A stretch of DNA of 64,000 nucleotides. Source: Atopobium sp. oral taxon 810 str. F0209. GTDB lineage: Bacteria > Actinomycetota > Coriobacteriia > Coriobacteriales > Atopobiaceae. The notes below the pieces were generated by a model. It was not told the DNA's origin, searched no databases, and was given only the letters and a program-made list of their open reading frames with translations. Each line of letters starts with the position of its first letter. The stretch's first letter is position 1. Positions 16,089-24,418 of the stretch are shown here, piece by piece. A program made the position numbers and the translations under genes. The stretch is taken from contig NZ_KE952949.1 of the NCBI RefSeq assembly GCF_000466405.1, positions 116,056 through 180,055 on the forward strand, written 5' to 3'.

Positions 16089-18205
16089 GCGACCACATCG
16101 ACATATGGGGCGTAAAGACCAATAACCTGAAGAGCATCGACGTCTCCATCAAGAAACATGCAATCAATCTTATCATCGGCCCATCGGGCAGCGGCAAGTC
16201 TTCACTCGCTTACGAAACCATTGCGCAGATTGGTCAGCACGAATACGCCTCGATGTTTGCAGACAACGTAGCAGAGCCCACATACCGTGTGGACGGCTAT
16301 TCGAACATGATCGCCTCGGTACCAATTCGGCAATCGAACTTCAACAACAACATGCGTTCCACCATAGGCACCTATTTCGGCATTAATCGAAGCGTCGCTC
16401 TCGTGTACGCAACACGTCTGGGATTGCAGGAAAACTTCTTCACTCTCAACAAGGAAGGAAATCTCTGCGAAGAGTGCCATGGCCTTGGTTACATTTCCAC
16501 GCTTGATCCCAATCGCGTCATCGATTACGACGTGCCCCTAGCGAAAAACCCGGTCAAATGCTGGAACAGATACAAAGACTTCTACTGTCAGATCATCAAG
16601 GAGTACTGTGTTGAACGAGGGATAGACCCGAGCAAGACCTTTAGGGATTTGTCGGAGAGCGAACGTCATGAGTTCCTGTATGGAGAAAGCGCAGGCAAGT
16701 TCTCCATCCGGTACAAGAAAACCGGCTCGTTCTCACGCAGGACCACAAAGTTCTACGGAATCATGACCAGCACACCGATGATGGTCGGTTTCACTCCCGC
16801 GAAACGCTTCTACAGCGACGTCACATGCGACAGTTGCCACGGTAAAAGGTATGCACCCCTCTTCAATGACTACAAGGTCGCAGGTTTGTCCATAGGCGAA
16901 TTCATGACCATGCCGTTTGAGACCCTCATGGCCCATGTAGAAAGAATCAAGGACGATGGCAGTTCCTCAGGCGCGGCATTCGCCATCAAGCGCATCCACG
17001 CTTTTCTCTCAAAAGCGGTGGAGCTTAATCTGGGACACCTGAGTTTGAACCGCTCAATCCCAACGCTGTCGGGTGGCGAGTTACAACGCCTAAGGATGGT
17101 GCAGCTCTTCAACGCACAGCTGTCCGACATGCTCGTCGTGCTCGACGAACCGCTTGCAGGTCTATCGGGCGAAGAGCGAGACTCGGTATTCGACAACATC
17201 GTGAACCTCGCCTCCAAGCACACGATTGTAGTTGTGGACCACAGCGAGATATTCGTCAACCATGCCCAGAACATCATCGCCCTCGGCGAGGGTGGCGGGA
17301 GGAATGGCGGAAAGCTCATAGACGTTGAAGCATTTCTTGAGCGCCAGAGAAAGCCCCTCAGCCTTACGGTCGTCAAGCCAAAGCGTATGATCCAGCTGGT
17401 ATCTCACAATAGCGTCTACAATTTCACAGGCATCGATGTCTCGATTGGAGAAAACGCACTCAACCTCGTGTCGGGTCCCTCGGGCGTCGGAAAATCGACA
17501 CTGCTGCGCGAGTACCTTCCGCAGCATTTCGACCACTACCTCTACGTCAACCAAAGGCCCTTAACGGGCAACAAATACTCCCATGTTGCAACGTTGCTTG
17601 ATATCTTTATACGCATAACCGAGCTCTTTGCTGCTAAGTACAAGAAGGACAGGAAGTACTTCACGAACCAACTCGGCTGCGACGGGGCCTGTCCTGTCTG
17701 CTCGGGAGCGGGATATCTCGATTATGGTGATGGCACGTCAAGGTCTCGCATCGAATGTGGTGAGTGCGGTGGCACAGGCTTCCACAAGAGGCTCGTCAAA
17801 TACGCACTCGACGGAAAGACGATGTCAGATATCTGGAGAATGACCATCGATGAGGCAGCAGAGTTCTTCCGCGACAAGGACAAACGCATATCCGAGACCC
17901 TGGGTGCAGCTTCAGACCTGATGCTCGGCCACTTGGTGCTCGGCCAGTCGTCAGAGTCCCTTTCGGGTGGTGAGAATATCCGCATCAAGCTACTCAAGTC
18001 GATGGGCACTGCCTCAAAGTTCATCGGTGTCGATGAACCATTCAAGGGGTTGAGCAATGAGGAAATTTATCGAGTAGCTGAGTATCTAGACGCGCTTCGT
18101 GCCAAAGGCAAGACGGTTATCGTTGTCGACCACACTGATAACGCTGTGAAATACTTCGGAACGCGCATCGTTCTCGCCAATGTAGAGGGAATCCTGCAAG
18201 GCTAG
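16085..18205 (+). CDS. UvrA-like double ATPase (truncated relative to UvrA), RiPP-linked
   Basis: 706-aa UvrA-type protein with two ABC ATPase halves. Half one has Walker A 'GPSGSGKSS' (residues 32-40), a zinc motif 'CEECHGLGY', a second 'CDSCHGKRY', signature 'LSGGELQRLRM' and Walker B 'LVVLDEPLAGLS'. Half two has Walker A 'GPSGVGKST' (about 464), zinc Cys in 'CDGACPVCSGAGY' and 'CGECGGTGF', signature 'LSGGENIRIK' and Walker B 'GVDEPFKGLS'. Repair UvrA is about 940 aa; this one is shorter, mainly in the insertion regions. UvrA-like proteins without UvrB partners occur as self-resistance factors in some antibiotic clusters. The four-base overlap with the maturase ties it to the peptide pathway. 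It has no membrane segment and is not an exporter. Confidence 0.85.
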   Translation: MSDHIDIWGVKTNNLKSIDVSIKKHAINLIIGPSGSGKSSLAYETIAQIGQHEYASMFADNVAEPTYRVDGYSNMIASVPIRQSNFNNNMRSTIGTYFGINRSVALVYATRLGLQENFFTLNKEGNLCEECHGLGYISTLDPNRVIDYDVPLAKNPVKCWNRYKDFYCQIIKEYCVERGIDPSKTFRDLSESERHEFLYGESAGKFSIRYKKTGSFSRRTTKFYGIMTSTPMMVGFTPAKRFYSDVTCDSCHGKRYAPLFNDYKVAGLSIGEFMTMPFETLMAHVERIKDDGSSSGAAFAIKRIHAFLSKAVELNLGHLSLNRSIPTLSGGELQRLRMVQLFNAQLSDMLVVLDEPLAGLSGEERDSVFDNIVNLASKHTIVVVDHSEIFVNHAQNIIALGEGGGRNGGKLIDVEAFLERQRKPLSLTVVKPKRMIQLVSHNSVYNFTGIDVSIGENALNLVSGPSGVGKSTLLREYLPQHFDHYLYVNQRPLTGNKYSHVATLLDIFIRITELFAAKYKKDRKYFTNQLGCDGACPVCSGAGYLDYGDGTSRSRIECGECGGTGFHKRLVKYALDGKTMSDIWRMTIDEAAEFFRDKDKRISETLGAASDLMLGHLVLGQSSESLSGGENIRIKLLKSMGTASKFIGVDEPFKGLSNEEIYRVAEYLDALRAKGKTVIVVDHTDNAVKYFGTRIVLANVEGILQG

Positions 18206-18292
18206 AAACAGGTGCCGCGCCTTTCATGCCTTCTCGCGGTGAATTTCTCGGTGACTTTGAAGCAGCGTGATACCATTCATGCTGGAGGAGCC

Positions 18293-19114
18293 ATGGATAC
18301 GAAATCAGTATATAGTACGGAAGAGGCGCAGGCTGCTAAGCAGCTCTATGATGCATACTCCACTGTGCACTCCGAGACCAAGCTCGCCTCAATCCTGAGC
18401 AGCATCCTAAACGGTGCCGTTGCCGATTTCACCCCAGCGAAGTCCGCGCGTGATGCTATCAACCAGATCGTCCTGCGCTACTACCCGAACGAGGCGACAA
18501 TAAAGGCGAACTTCATCAATCGCGAGCTCCTGCCCCTCAACCCAAAGAACATCTCGATCTTCGAGCTCCCCATCGGCAAGAGCCGCGTGGACATATGCAA
18601 GGTCAACGGTCACAGCGCCGCCTACGAGATTAAGACCGAGCTCGACACTTTCTACCGCCTTGAGGGCCAGCTTGCAGACTATTTCGATGTATTCGAGACG
18701 GTCTACGTTGTAGTTTCCGAGACCCGCGTTAACGAGCTGCCGGCCTACGTTCCGGAAGCGTGCGGCATCTACACGTATCGCCAAGAAGATATTGACGGCA
18801 GCTACGTCTTCCATGTGTACCGAAAGGCGATAAAGAGACATGACTTGGATCCGGTGAAGCAGCTGAGCGCGATGCCCAAGAAAGACCTCTGCAGGCTCTT
18901 CGGGCTCGACGGTAAGGGAGTCACAAAGACGGCGCTTATCCAGCAGTGCGTCGACGCGTACTCCCCAAAGTGGATAAATACCCAGTTCAAGCGCTATCTC
19001 AAGCAGCGTTATGGCGCGTACTGGAGTCGCTTTCGTGAGAATTGTTCTGATATGTATGAAATAGACTATGAGTGGTTTTACCGAAGCCGACTTGAACCCA
19101 GTCTTATTTACTAG
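18293..19114 (+). CDS. sce7726 family protein (PD-(D/E)XK nuclease-like)
   Basis: 273-aa protein of the sce7726 type, start ATG 18293 after GGAGGAG. The middle part reads 'KSRVDICKVNGHSAAYEIKT', with the D...ExK pattern of PD-(D/E)XK nucleases (Asp in 'RVDI', Glu-x-Lys in 'YEIKTE'), followed by 'LADYFDVFETVYVVVSE', a typical beta strand of that fold. The function is not established; the pairing with sce7725 is recurrent and suggests a defence role. Here it lies 87 bases after the UvrA-like gene with no clear terminator between, so it may be read with the peptide operon. Its stop overlaps that of the convergent sce7725 gene. Confidence 0.78.
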   Translation: MDTKSVYSTEEAQAAKQLYDAYSTVHSETKLASILSSILNGAVADFTPAKSARDAINQIVLRYYPNEATIKANFINRELLPLNPKNISIFELPIGKSRVDICKVNGHSAAYEIKTELDTFYRLEGQLADYFDVFETVYVVVSETRVNELPAYVPEACGIYTYRQEDIDGSYVFHVYRKAIKRHDLDPVKQLSAMPKKDLCRLFGLDGKGVTKTALIQQCVDAYSPKWINTQFKRYLKQRYGAYWSRFRENCSDMYEIDYEWFYRSRLEPSLIY

Positions 19115-20226
19115 GCAAAGAGCGGCCTCCAAGTTGCAATTTGCTGAATATAACGCGTGAGCGTGTACTCAATCCAGAGTGCGTAGGTTCCCTCTTTACC
19201 AGCATGGAAGCTCTTCGTTGCAGCGTTCAGTGCAAGGCAGGTGCCATCAGGATTGAGCTCCGGATCCGCTATCACCTTGGGCAAGACAACCCGGAAGCCT
19301 TTAGAGCCCTTCTTCACATCATCGCAAACGAATGATTTAAAGGTGTTGAGCTGAGCGATGTACATGAGTATGAGCGCTCTTCCGTTTGTAGCGACTCCGC
19401 CAGAAGGAAGCTTGTCACGAAGGCCACCGTAGTCACCGACACTGTCAAACCCATAGCTCTTGTAGCAGTCAAGATGACTGTTGTTGATGAACTTTGCGTA
19501 TGCACCGTTCGGGAAATCTTTGCCCGCTGCATCACGAGGCCGAGGTGAGCAGAGTGCGATCTTATGTGCATCGAGCTGCATCTTCTTGAGCTTCATGCAC
19601 TCATCAGGCTTTGATCGTATCGGCGTTTCATTGAAGTCATAGATAAGGAAGTCTTTGGCAGTGAGGACCTCCTTTATTACGTCCGCATAACCATCAAGCC
19701 CATCGATTCTAATGGCAATGCTGCGGTTAGAGTTAATAAGCCTAATCTGATCGACTATTTCACGAATATCGCTAGGAGACAGCATGTCGATACCGTGTTT
19801 GATGGTAATTACTGGGATGAGATTGCTGTATTCAAGGATACCAAGAAGCTTCTTCTTGTAGCGCTCAAGACTAAGCGTGAGCTCTACAACCAATCCGACT
19901 TCCTCAGCATCGTGCTCATACTTGCTCAAATCGCATCTAAAGTAGTCGACAAAAACCTGTCTATCAGGAAACAGTTCGCTAATCATCTGGAGTGTTCTTG
20001 CATTGTGAACGTCTGGGTCTTTCACTTTCTCGTGTCTGATTTTGCCGCCCTTAATCTTCTTTGGGTACCTTAGGTACTCACCAGTATTTGGGTCTCTCAT
20101 GTAATCAAGCTCTTCCCTGATGACCTCGACAAGCGGCATCATGTCATCACGCAGATAACCGTTTGCTATGAGTTTCGTCATAGCCAGCCGCTCGCACTGC
20201 CGATTTTTCATGGCGATTACATACAA
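19111..20226 (-). CDS. sce7725 / beta-protein family protein
   Basis: 371-aa protein. The family-type N-terminus (M-Y-...-R-x-R/K-Q-...-L-x-x-L) is matched by 'MYVIAMKNRQCERLAMTKL' when TTG 20226 is the start; AGGGGGT lies upstream. 'PVITIKHGIDMLSPSDIREI' and 'IAIRIDGLDG' fit a TIM-barrel-like alternation, but no catalytic motif is evident. It is the last gene of a minus-strand operon after higB and higA (11-base gap) and is convergent, tail to tail, with its usual partner sce7726. The function is unknown; defence is the likely setting. Confidence 0.78.
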   Translation of the reverse strand: MYVIAMKNRQCERLAMTKLIANGYLRDDMMPLVEVIREELDYMRDPNTGEYLRYPKKIKGGKIRHEKVKDPDVHNARTLQMISELFPDRQVFVDYFRCDLSKYEHDAEEVGLVVELTLSLERYKKKLLGILEYSNLIPVITIKHGIDMLSPSDIREIVDQIRLINSNRSIAIRIDGLDGYADVIKEVLTAKDFLIYDFNETPIRSKPDECMKLKKMQLDAHKIALCSPRPRDAAGKDFPNGAYAKFINNSHLDCYKSYGFDSVGDYGGLRDKLPSGGVATNGRALILMYIAQLNTFKSFVCDDVKKGSKGFRVVLPKVIADPELNPDGTCLALNAATKSFHAGKEGTYALWIEYTLTRYIQQIATWRPLFA

Positions 20227-20237
20227 GACAATACCCC

Positions 20238-21326
20238 CTAATTCATACGACTCTTGAGGTAGTTGAGCTGCTGGTATCCCAGGCGCCGATCATGCTGCAG
20301 GAAGGCTACGACAATGCCAGGCGCCACATTTTGGCTAGCTGCAAAGTCCCGAACGGCAGCGGAAGAGAAGTCCTTCGCTTCAACGAAGTTATCGTATTCG
20401 CATTCGTCAATAAAGAACTTCCTTGCCAGTCTGTTCGCCTCATCGTCCTTCTCAGCGCTGCTCTTCACTGCAGGCTCTTCCGATTTATCCATAAGGAACT
20501 GTACTTGTTTTGGGTCGTAATGCTCAAGTAGGTGCATAATCTCATGAGCGATGGCAAACCAGATGTCTGCATGAGTCTTAAACCGTCCGCTTATGTAGAT
20601 GACTGGGTGTCCATTGTGTTTGCCGAGGGCACCGCGAATCTTTGGCTTTCCGACTTCCGGATGGTAAACAAGATACACGCCAGCCATGTTGAGAAGGTTG
20701 CGGCAGCTGTTGATAGATTCCTCGATGTTTGTGTTGAGCGCTACGTCCTTGAGCATGCCGAGCATGCTCCGGAGTTCTTTCTCCGAATAGGGGGGCTCGG
20801 TCAAGTCTGCGTTTTGGATGTCGATCTCTTGGTCGCAAAGCTTAATCCATACAACAACGGACTCAGGCTCACCGCCATCTTGCATGTATTCCATATTAGC
20901 TGGAATTGCGTAAGGGTATCTGTCAAAGCTCGATATTCCCAGTATTTTCAGCATGGCAAGTGCTTGTTCCGTTAGTGTCATGCCTGCACCCCTGAACACC
21001 TCCCTGAAATTGAATCGCTTAGCAATGTCCTTGAGGTCGAGTCCCTCAATTTCATGCTCTTCTCTCTCCCTAGCTAGGTATTCCTGGTACTTAACCTCGT
21101 AGTTCAGCCAAAAGCTCGCTGGCACGTCTGGCATAATCTTTTCAAGCTTCAACGCCATTTCTTCAGTGAGACGCGTCTTGCCATTGAGCATGTTAGAGAG
21201 GTGCTTTTCGCTCACGCCGAGGCGCTTGCATACCTCTTTCTGACTCAAGCCGCGTGCGTCCAGATATTCCTTTATTACCTCGCCCGGGGCGACGATGAAT
21301 CCGCTCATATGTCTCACCTCTCTCAT
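20238..21326 (-). CDS. higA: HigA-type antitoxin fused to an ImmA/IrrE metallopeptidase domain
   Basis: 362-aa protein. Residues about 14-75 are an HTH_3/XRE domain of HigA type ('GEVIKEYLDARGLSQKEVCK', 'VSEKHLSNMLNGKTRL'). The C-terminal half has the DUF955 zinc-peptidase motif 'IAHEIMHLLEH' (HExxH). It should neutralise the HigB-like toxin encoded just upstream and repress the operon. The ATG overlaps the toxin stop (ATGA); an internal ATG at 21308 with GAGAGGTGAG before it is an alternative start. The peptidase domain suggests cleavage of a partner or of itself in response to a signal. Confidence 0.85.
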   Translation of the reverse strand: MREVRHMSGFIVAPGEVIKEYLDARGLSQKEVCKRLGVSEKHLSNMLNGKTRLTEEMALKLEKIMPDVPASFWLNYEVKYQEYLAREREEHEIEGLDLKDIAKRFNFREVFRGAGMTLTEQALAMLKILGISSFDRYPYAIPANMEYMQDGGEPESVVVWIKLCDQEIDIQNADLTEPPYSEKELRSMLGMLKDVALNTNIEESINSCRNLLNMAGVYLVYHPEVGKPKIRGALGKHNGHPVIYISGRFKTHADIWFAIAHEIMHLLEHYDPKQVQFLMDKSEEPAVKSSAEKDDEANRLARKFFIDECEYDNFVEAKDFSSAAVRDFAASQNVAPGIVVAFLQHDRRLGYQQLNYLKSRMN

Positions 21327-21643
21327 CGTTTGTGGTAGTCCTCAACTGCTTCAATCTTCACTGCCGTTATTGTTGTTAGGTCGTCAGGTTCATAATTACC
21401 AATGGGATGTATTATGAGTCGCTTGTTCTTACTGAGATCGATTCCCCAGCATCCAGCCCAGTTTCCTATGAGCTTGTGTCGCCTCGGTGGCGGAAGGTGA
21501 GATATCTCTGAGAGATTTTTAGCAACTCGGAGGTCCGAGAGTCTGAATTTCAGGTGACTGGCAACGTCGCTGTAACGTCTTACGATAAGACGGGGATTCT
21601 CCATAATCTTCTTCATCCGCTTGTCAGCATATTCGATTTCCAT
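21323..21643 (-). CDS. higB: HigB/RelE-type toxin
   Basis: 106-aa RelE-superfamily toxin: 'HLPPPRRHKLIGNWAGCWGI' and 'NKRLIIHPIGNY' match the HigB core, with conserved basic residues for mRNA cleavage on the ribosome. The start is placed at ATG 21643 because GGAGG is five bases upstream; a GTG at 21649 inside the ribosome site region is less likely. It is the first gene of the operon with higA and sce7725. Toxin-first order is typical of HigBA. It is transcribed from a promoter overlapped by a palindrome at 21664-21696. Confidence 0.82.
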   Translation of the reverse strand: MEIEYADKRMKKIMENPRLIVRRYSDVASHLKFRLSDLRVAKNLSEISHLPPPRRHKLIGNWAGCWGIDLSKNKRLIIHPIGNYEPDDLTTITAVKIEAVEDYHKR

Positions 21644-21663
21644 ATTCACCTCCGTATACCGAC

Positions 21664-21696
21664 ATTCTAATAGAATTGACCTTAGAGGTCAATTCT
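21664..21696 (-). promoter_or_regulatory. higBA promoter with overlapping operator palindrome
   Basis: On the minus strand TTGACC and TAGAAT are separated by exactly 17 bp. A perfect 10-bp inverted repeat, AGAATTGACC / GGTCAATTCT with a 5-bp centre (21672-21696), covers the -35 box and most of the spacer. This is where a HigA-type repressor would bind; the binding itself is inferred. Confidence 0.75.
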
Positions 21697-21741
21697 GATA
21701 TAAGAGCCAATTATCCTTAAAGAGGAAACTACCGACTGCCT

Positions 21742-22614
21742 TTAGTAGATAAAACTCTGCGTTAGATACATACCAAGCTCTGTAGCGAACTTACTCATGC
21801 CATGCGAACCCAATAAGCTTGGATCCACGCGCACGCCGTAGATATCCCAATTATCAGTTGTAACATGTTGGAACTGCTCGAAAAACGTCCCGTCAGTAAT
21901 CTTGCCGAATGGATACAGAAGGACCAACTTGGGAATGCCGGTCGCCTCGATAAACGCCCGGCCCTCATATACGTCAGCGTTCGCAATGGTCCCTGCGGCG
22001 GCGTCACCATATTTGTATTTCGCATCAACAAGCAAGTTGATCCCGTTGTTCGAACGAATAATGTAGTCCGGCCTAACCCTGATAGTAAAGTTGTCTCTGC
22101 GCGCAAACGGGTGCTTTTCCTGGAACGCAACGCTGCAGTCCTTCATCCCAACCACAAGCGCCTGCCTGAACAGTTCCTCCCATGCATCAGACGTGCGTAC
22201 GACAAACCCTGGACTGAGCACTTCTCCCTGCGTGACATAGTCGATGCCGTAGCCGTCAAGGATATCGACGCATAGGCTATAGAGATCCTGCCAGTTTCGA
22301 AAGCGTGAGGGTACGCTGCGCTGCGGCACTGCAGGTAGCCTAGATTGCTTGCCCAGATGTTGGATTGCGCGGATGAGCCGTGCTTTCAAATCAAAGTCGC
22401 TAACCGATTGTGACAGAATATGGGCCGCCTCGACAATGACGGCGTTGTATTCGTTCTGTCGGGAGAACTCGGTGATAGTTTGCGTGAAGCCATCTCGCTC
22501 GGGGTGGAAGACAGATTCCTCGTCGAGCTCTCCCTCAACTTCGAATGCCTGTCGAAGAACACGGGCAACGTGTTCGTGGAGATGTGTCTTTCGTATGCCG
22601 TGGACCAGATGCAC
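21742..22614 (-). pseudogene. McrC-like restriction component, 5'-truncated
   Basis: About 290 codons of an McrC/LlaJI-type protein. The C-terminal PD-(D/E)XK nuclease domain is clear ('RPDYIIRSNNGINLLVDAKY', 'DVYEGRAFIEATGIPKLVLL'). The helical middle ('EYNAVIVEAAHILSQSV') is present. McrC proteins normally have another 80-150 N-terminal residues; here homology-like sequence fades at about 22590, where a divergent gene fragment begins. No mcrB GTPase gene is present anywhere in the element. It is therefore probably a dead remnant, although the nuclease domain itself has no stop or frameshift. Confidence 0.7.
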
Positions 22615-22983
22615 CTGTATCGCCCGCGCGACATAGAGGACACCGTGCGAGGCTACGTGGCGGCAGCCTTCTCGCTGCTCCTGTCAGACGAGACGCGCAA
22701 GGTGCTCGAGACGACGCTAGAGCCGTACACGTCGAATAACACGATCCTCTCGGCAGCCTGGTCCTTCTTTGCAACCGGACTCGACAAGGAGGAAGGCTCG
22801 GAAGCGATCGGAGTATGCAAGTACTGCGGCAAGTTCTTCCAGCAGCTGCGCTCAACCAAACAGTTTTGCAGCGACTCCTGCCGCGTCATGTATCAGCGTA
22901 AGCATGCGGACGAGCCCGACACGCCACTGCCGGTAACCAAGACGGTAGAGCTGCGCAGAAGGCTGAGGGAGAAACTCAAATAG
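22609..22983 (+). pseudogene. Zinc-ribbon protein fragment, 5'-truncated
   Basis: About 124 codons whose real content is the C-terminal part: 'DTVRGYVAAAFSLLLSDETR' and a zinc ribbon 'CKYCGKFF...FCSDSC' followed by a basic tail, like the C-terminal CGNR-type or related zinc fingers. The open frame upstream to 22420 is only antisense of mcrC. There is no ribosome site before the in-frame ATG at 22609. Head-to-head with the mcrC fragment, it shows that a deletion removed both 5' ends and whatever lay between. A terminator follows at 22991. Confidence 0.6.
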
Positions 22984-22990
22984 CCATCAC

Positions 22991-23015
22991 GCGCCGATCG
23001 CGAAACGGCGCTTTT
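22991..23015 (+). terminator. Short rho-independent terminator
   Basis: GCGCCG / CGGCGC stem with a nine-base loop followed by TTTT. It separates the zinc-ribbon fragment from the integrase gene. Confidence 0.55.
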
Positions 23016-23062
23016 GGAATAGTCATCGAAAACGCCTCGGATAAGCAGAAAGGAGGGAAACC

Positions 23063-24382
23063 ATGAGTTACGGAGAAGGTTCAATCACGGAGAAGCTCAA
23101 GCCCAACGGAAAGAGCTACAGCCCCAAGCGTTGGCGCGTCTGCCTGTCCTACGTCGTGCAAGTCGAGGAGGATGGCCAGATCAAGAACAAGCGCAAGAAG
23201 GTGCAGCGCATTGTCGTGGGCACCAAGGCTGAGGCAAAGGCGCTGCGCGACAAGCTCAAACAGGACTATGACGGCGGCCTGTCGCTCAAGGACGACCAGC
23301 TCACGTTCGACGTCTATGCCAACCAATGGCATGACAAGCGCGTGCTCCAGGCCGAGGTCGGAAAGGCTCGTCTCGACCGCGAGAAGAGCATCGTCAACGA
23401 CCTCGCGTCGGTTCTTTCGGGCATCCGCCTGCAGGACATGACGCCCCAGACCGTCGACGCCGCCATGCTCGCAATCAAGAAGCGCAAGCAGGCTGAGGGC
23501 CATCCCATCAGCAACACCACGCTCAACATGGGCTTCAAGGTCCTGAAGCAGGTCCTAAAGAACGCTGTGGACTACGACCTCATCCTGCGCAACCCCTGCG
23601 ACCGCGTGAAGGCTCCCAAGATAGACGCGCCGGAGCGCAAGTCGCTCGAGGCGTCCGAAGCCGCACGGCTGCTCGGCTGCGTCGACCGCGAGGAAGACGA
23701 GGCATGGGCGAAGCTCGAGGAGAAGGAAGCCCGTCAGGCCCAGCGCGGCAAGAACGAGAACCGCAAGATGATCATGGGTCTCAACGACCTCGGATTCATC
23801 CAGGCGGTCCGCATCGGCCTCGCCACTGGCATGCGTCGCGGCGAGGTGTTCGCGCTCACGTGGAAGTATGCCGACCTCGATGCGGGCAAGCTGCGCGTCG
23901 CCGCGTCGCTCACCGTCTACGACGAGGTCAAGGCTCCCAAGAGCCGTGCAGGCTACCGCGTCATCTCCATCGACGCCGCGACCTGCGAGCGCCTGCGCGA
24001 CTGGAAGGAGCGCCAGGCGGTAGAGCTCAAGAAGCTCCGCATAGTGCAGGGTCCGGATACGCCGGTGTGCTGCTCCGCCACCGGCACCATCGCCAAGCTC
24101 GCCGGCTTCGAGCGCTGGTGGCGTGCGTTTCGCGAGCGCAACGACTTCGGTGATTTGAAGTTTCATGAGCTTTGCTACACACAGGCAACCCAGCTCCTGG
24201 CCAACGGCATCGACGTCAAGACGGTTCAGACGCGCCTGGGGCATTCCAACGCTTCGCTCACGCTCAACCAGTACGCGCACGCGATACCGGAGAACGACGA
24301 GCATGCGGCCGCACTCGTGGGCCAACTTTATGCGCTACCCGAGGAAGAGGATTATCGAGAGGAGGAGAGGGCTTCGGCCTAG
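23063..24382 (+). CDS. int: Tyrosine recombinase (integrase) with HxxR changed to HELC
   Basis: 439-aa phage-type tyrosine recombinase. The start has AAGGAGG six to seven bases upstream. The N-terminal arm-binding and SAM-like core-binding regions are present; the catalytic domain shows Arg I in 'TGMRRGEVFALTW', the 'LGHSNASLTLNQYAHAIPEN' box with His and the nucleophile Tyr. The second box reads 'FHELCYTQATQLL': the conserved Arg of HxxR is Cys (codon TGC, one transition from CGC). The strand-exchange active site therefore probably lacks an essential residue. The gene ends 36 bases from attR. No excisionase gene is visible beside it. Confidence 0.9.
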   Translation: MSYGEGSITEKLKPNGKSYSPKRWRVCLSYVVQVEEDGQIKNKRKKVQRIVVGTKAEAKALRDKLKQDYDGGLSLKDDQLTFDVYANQWHDKRVLQAEVGKARLDREKSIVNDLASVLSGIRLQDMTPQTVDAAMLAIKKRKQAEGHPISNTTLNMGFKVLKQVLKNAVDYDLILRNPCDRVKAPKIDAPERKSLEASEAARLLGCVDREEDEAWAKLEEKEARQAQRGKNENRKMIMGLNDLGFIQAVRIGLATGMRRGEVFALTWKYADLDAGKLRVAASLTVYDEVKAPKSRAGYRVISIDAATCERLRDWKERQAVELKKLRIVQGPDTPVCCSATGTIAKLAGFERWWRAFRERNDFGDLKFHELCYTQATQLLANGIDVKTVQTRLGHSNASLTLNQYAHAIPENDEHAAALVGQLYALPEEEDYREEERASA

Positions 24383-24387
24383 TTTTG

Positions 24388-24407
24388 CCGAATGTCCCCC
24401 AAGCTGG
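24388..24407 (+). repeat. Candidate integrase arm site, right copy
   Basis: CGAATGTCCCCCAAGCTGGG, one mismatch from 6686-6705, directly after the integrase stop and about 12 bp from attR. A pair of such sites at both ends of the element fits arm-type recombinase binding; inferred. Confidence 0.5.
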
Positions 24408-24418
24408 GAAAGGGCAAG

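Noticed and set aside
22420..22608. N-terminal part of the zinc-ribbon frame
   Set aside because: It is antisense to convincing McrC sequence; only the part from about 22609 looks like protein-coding sequence on the plus strand.
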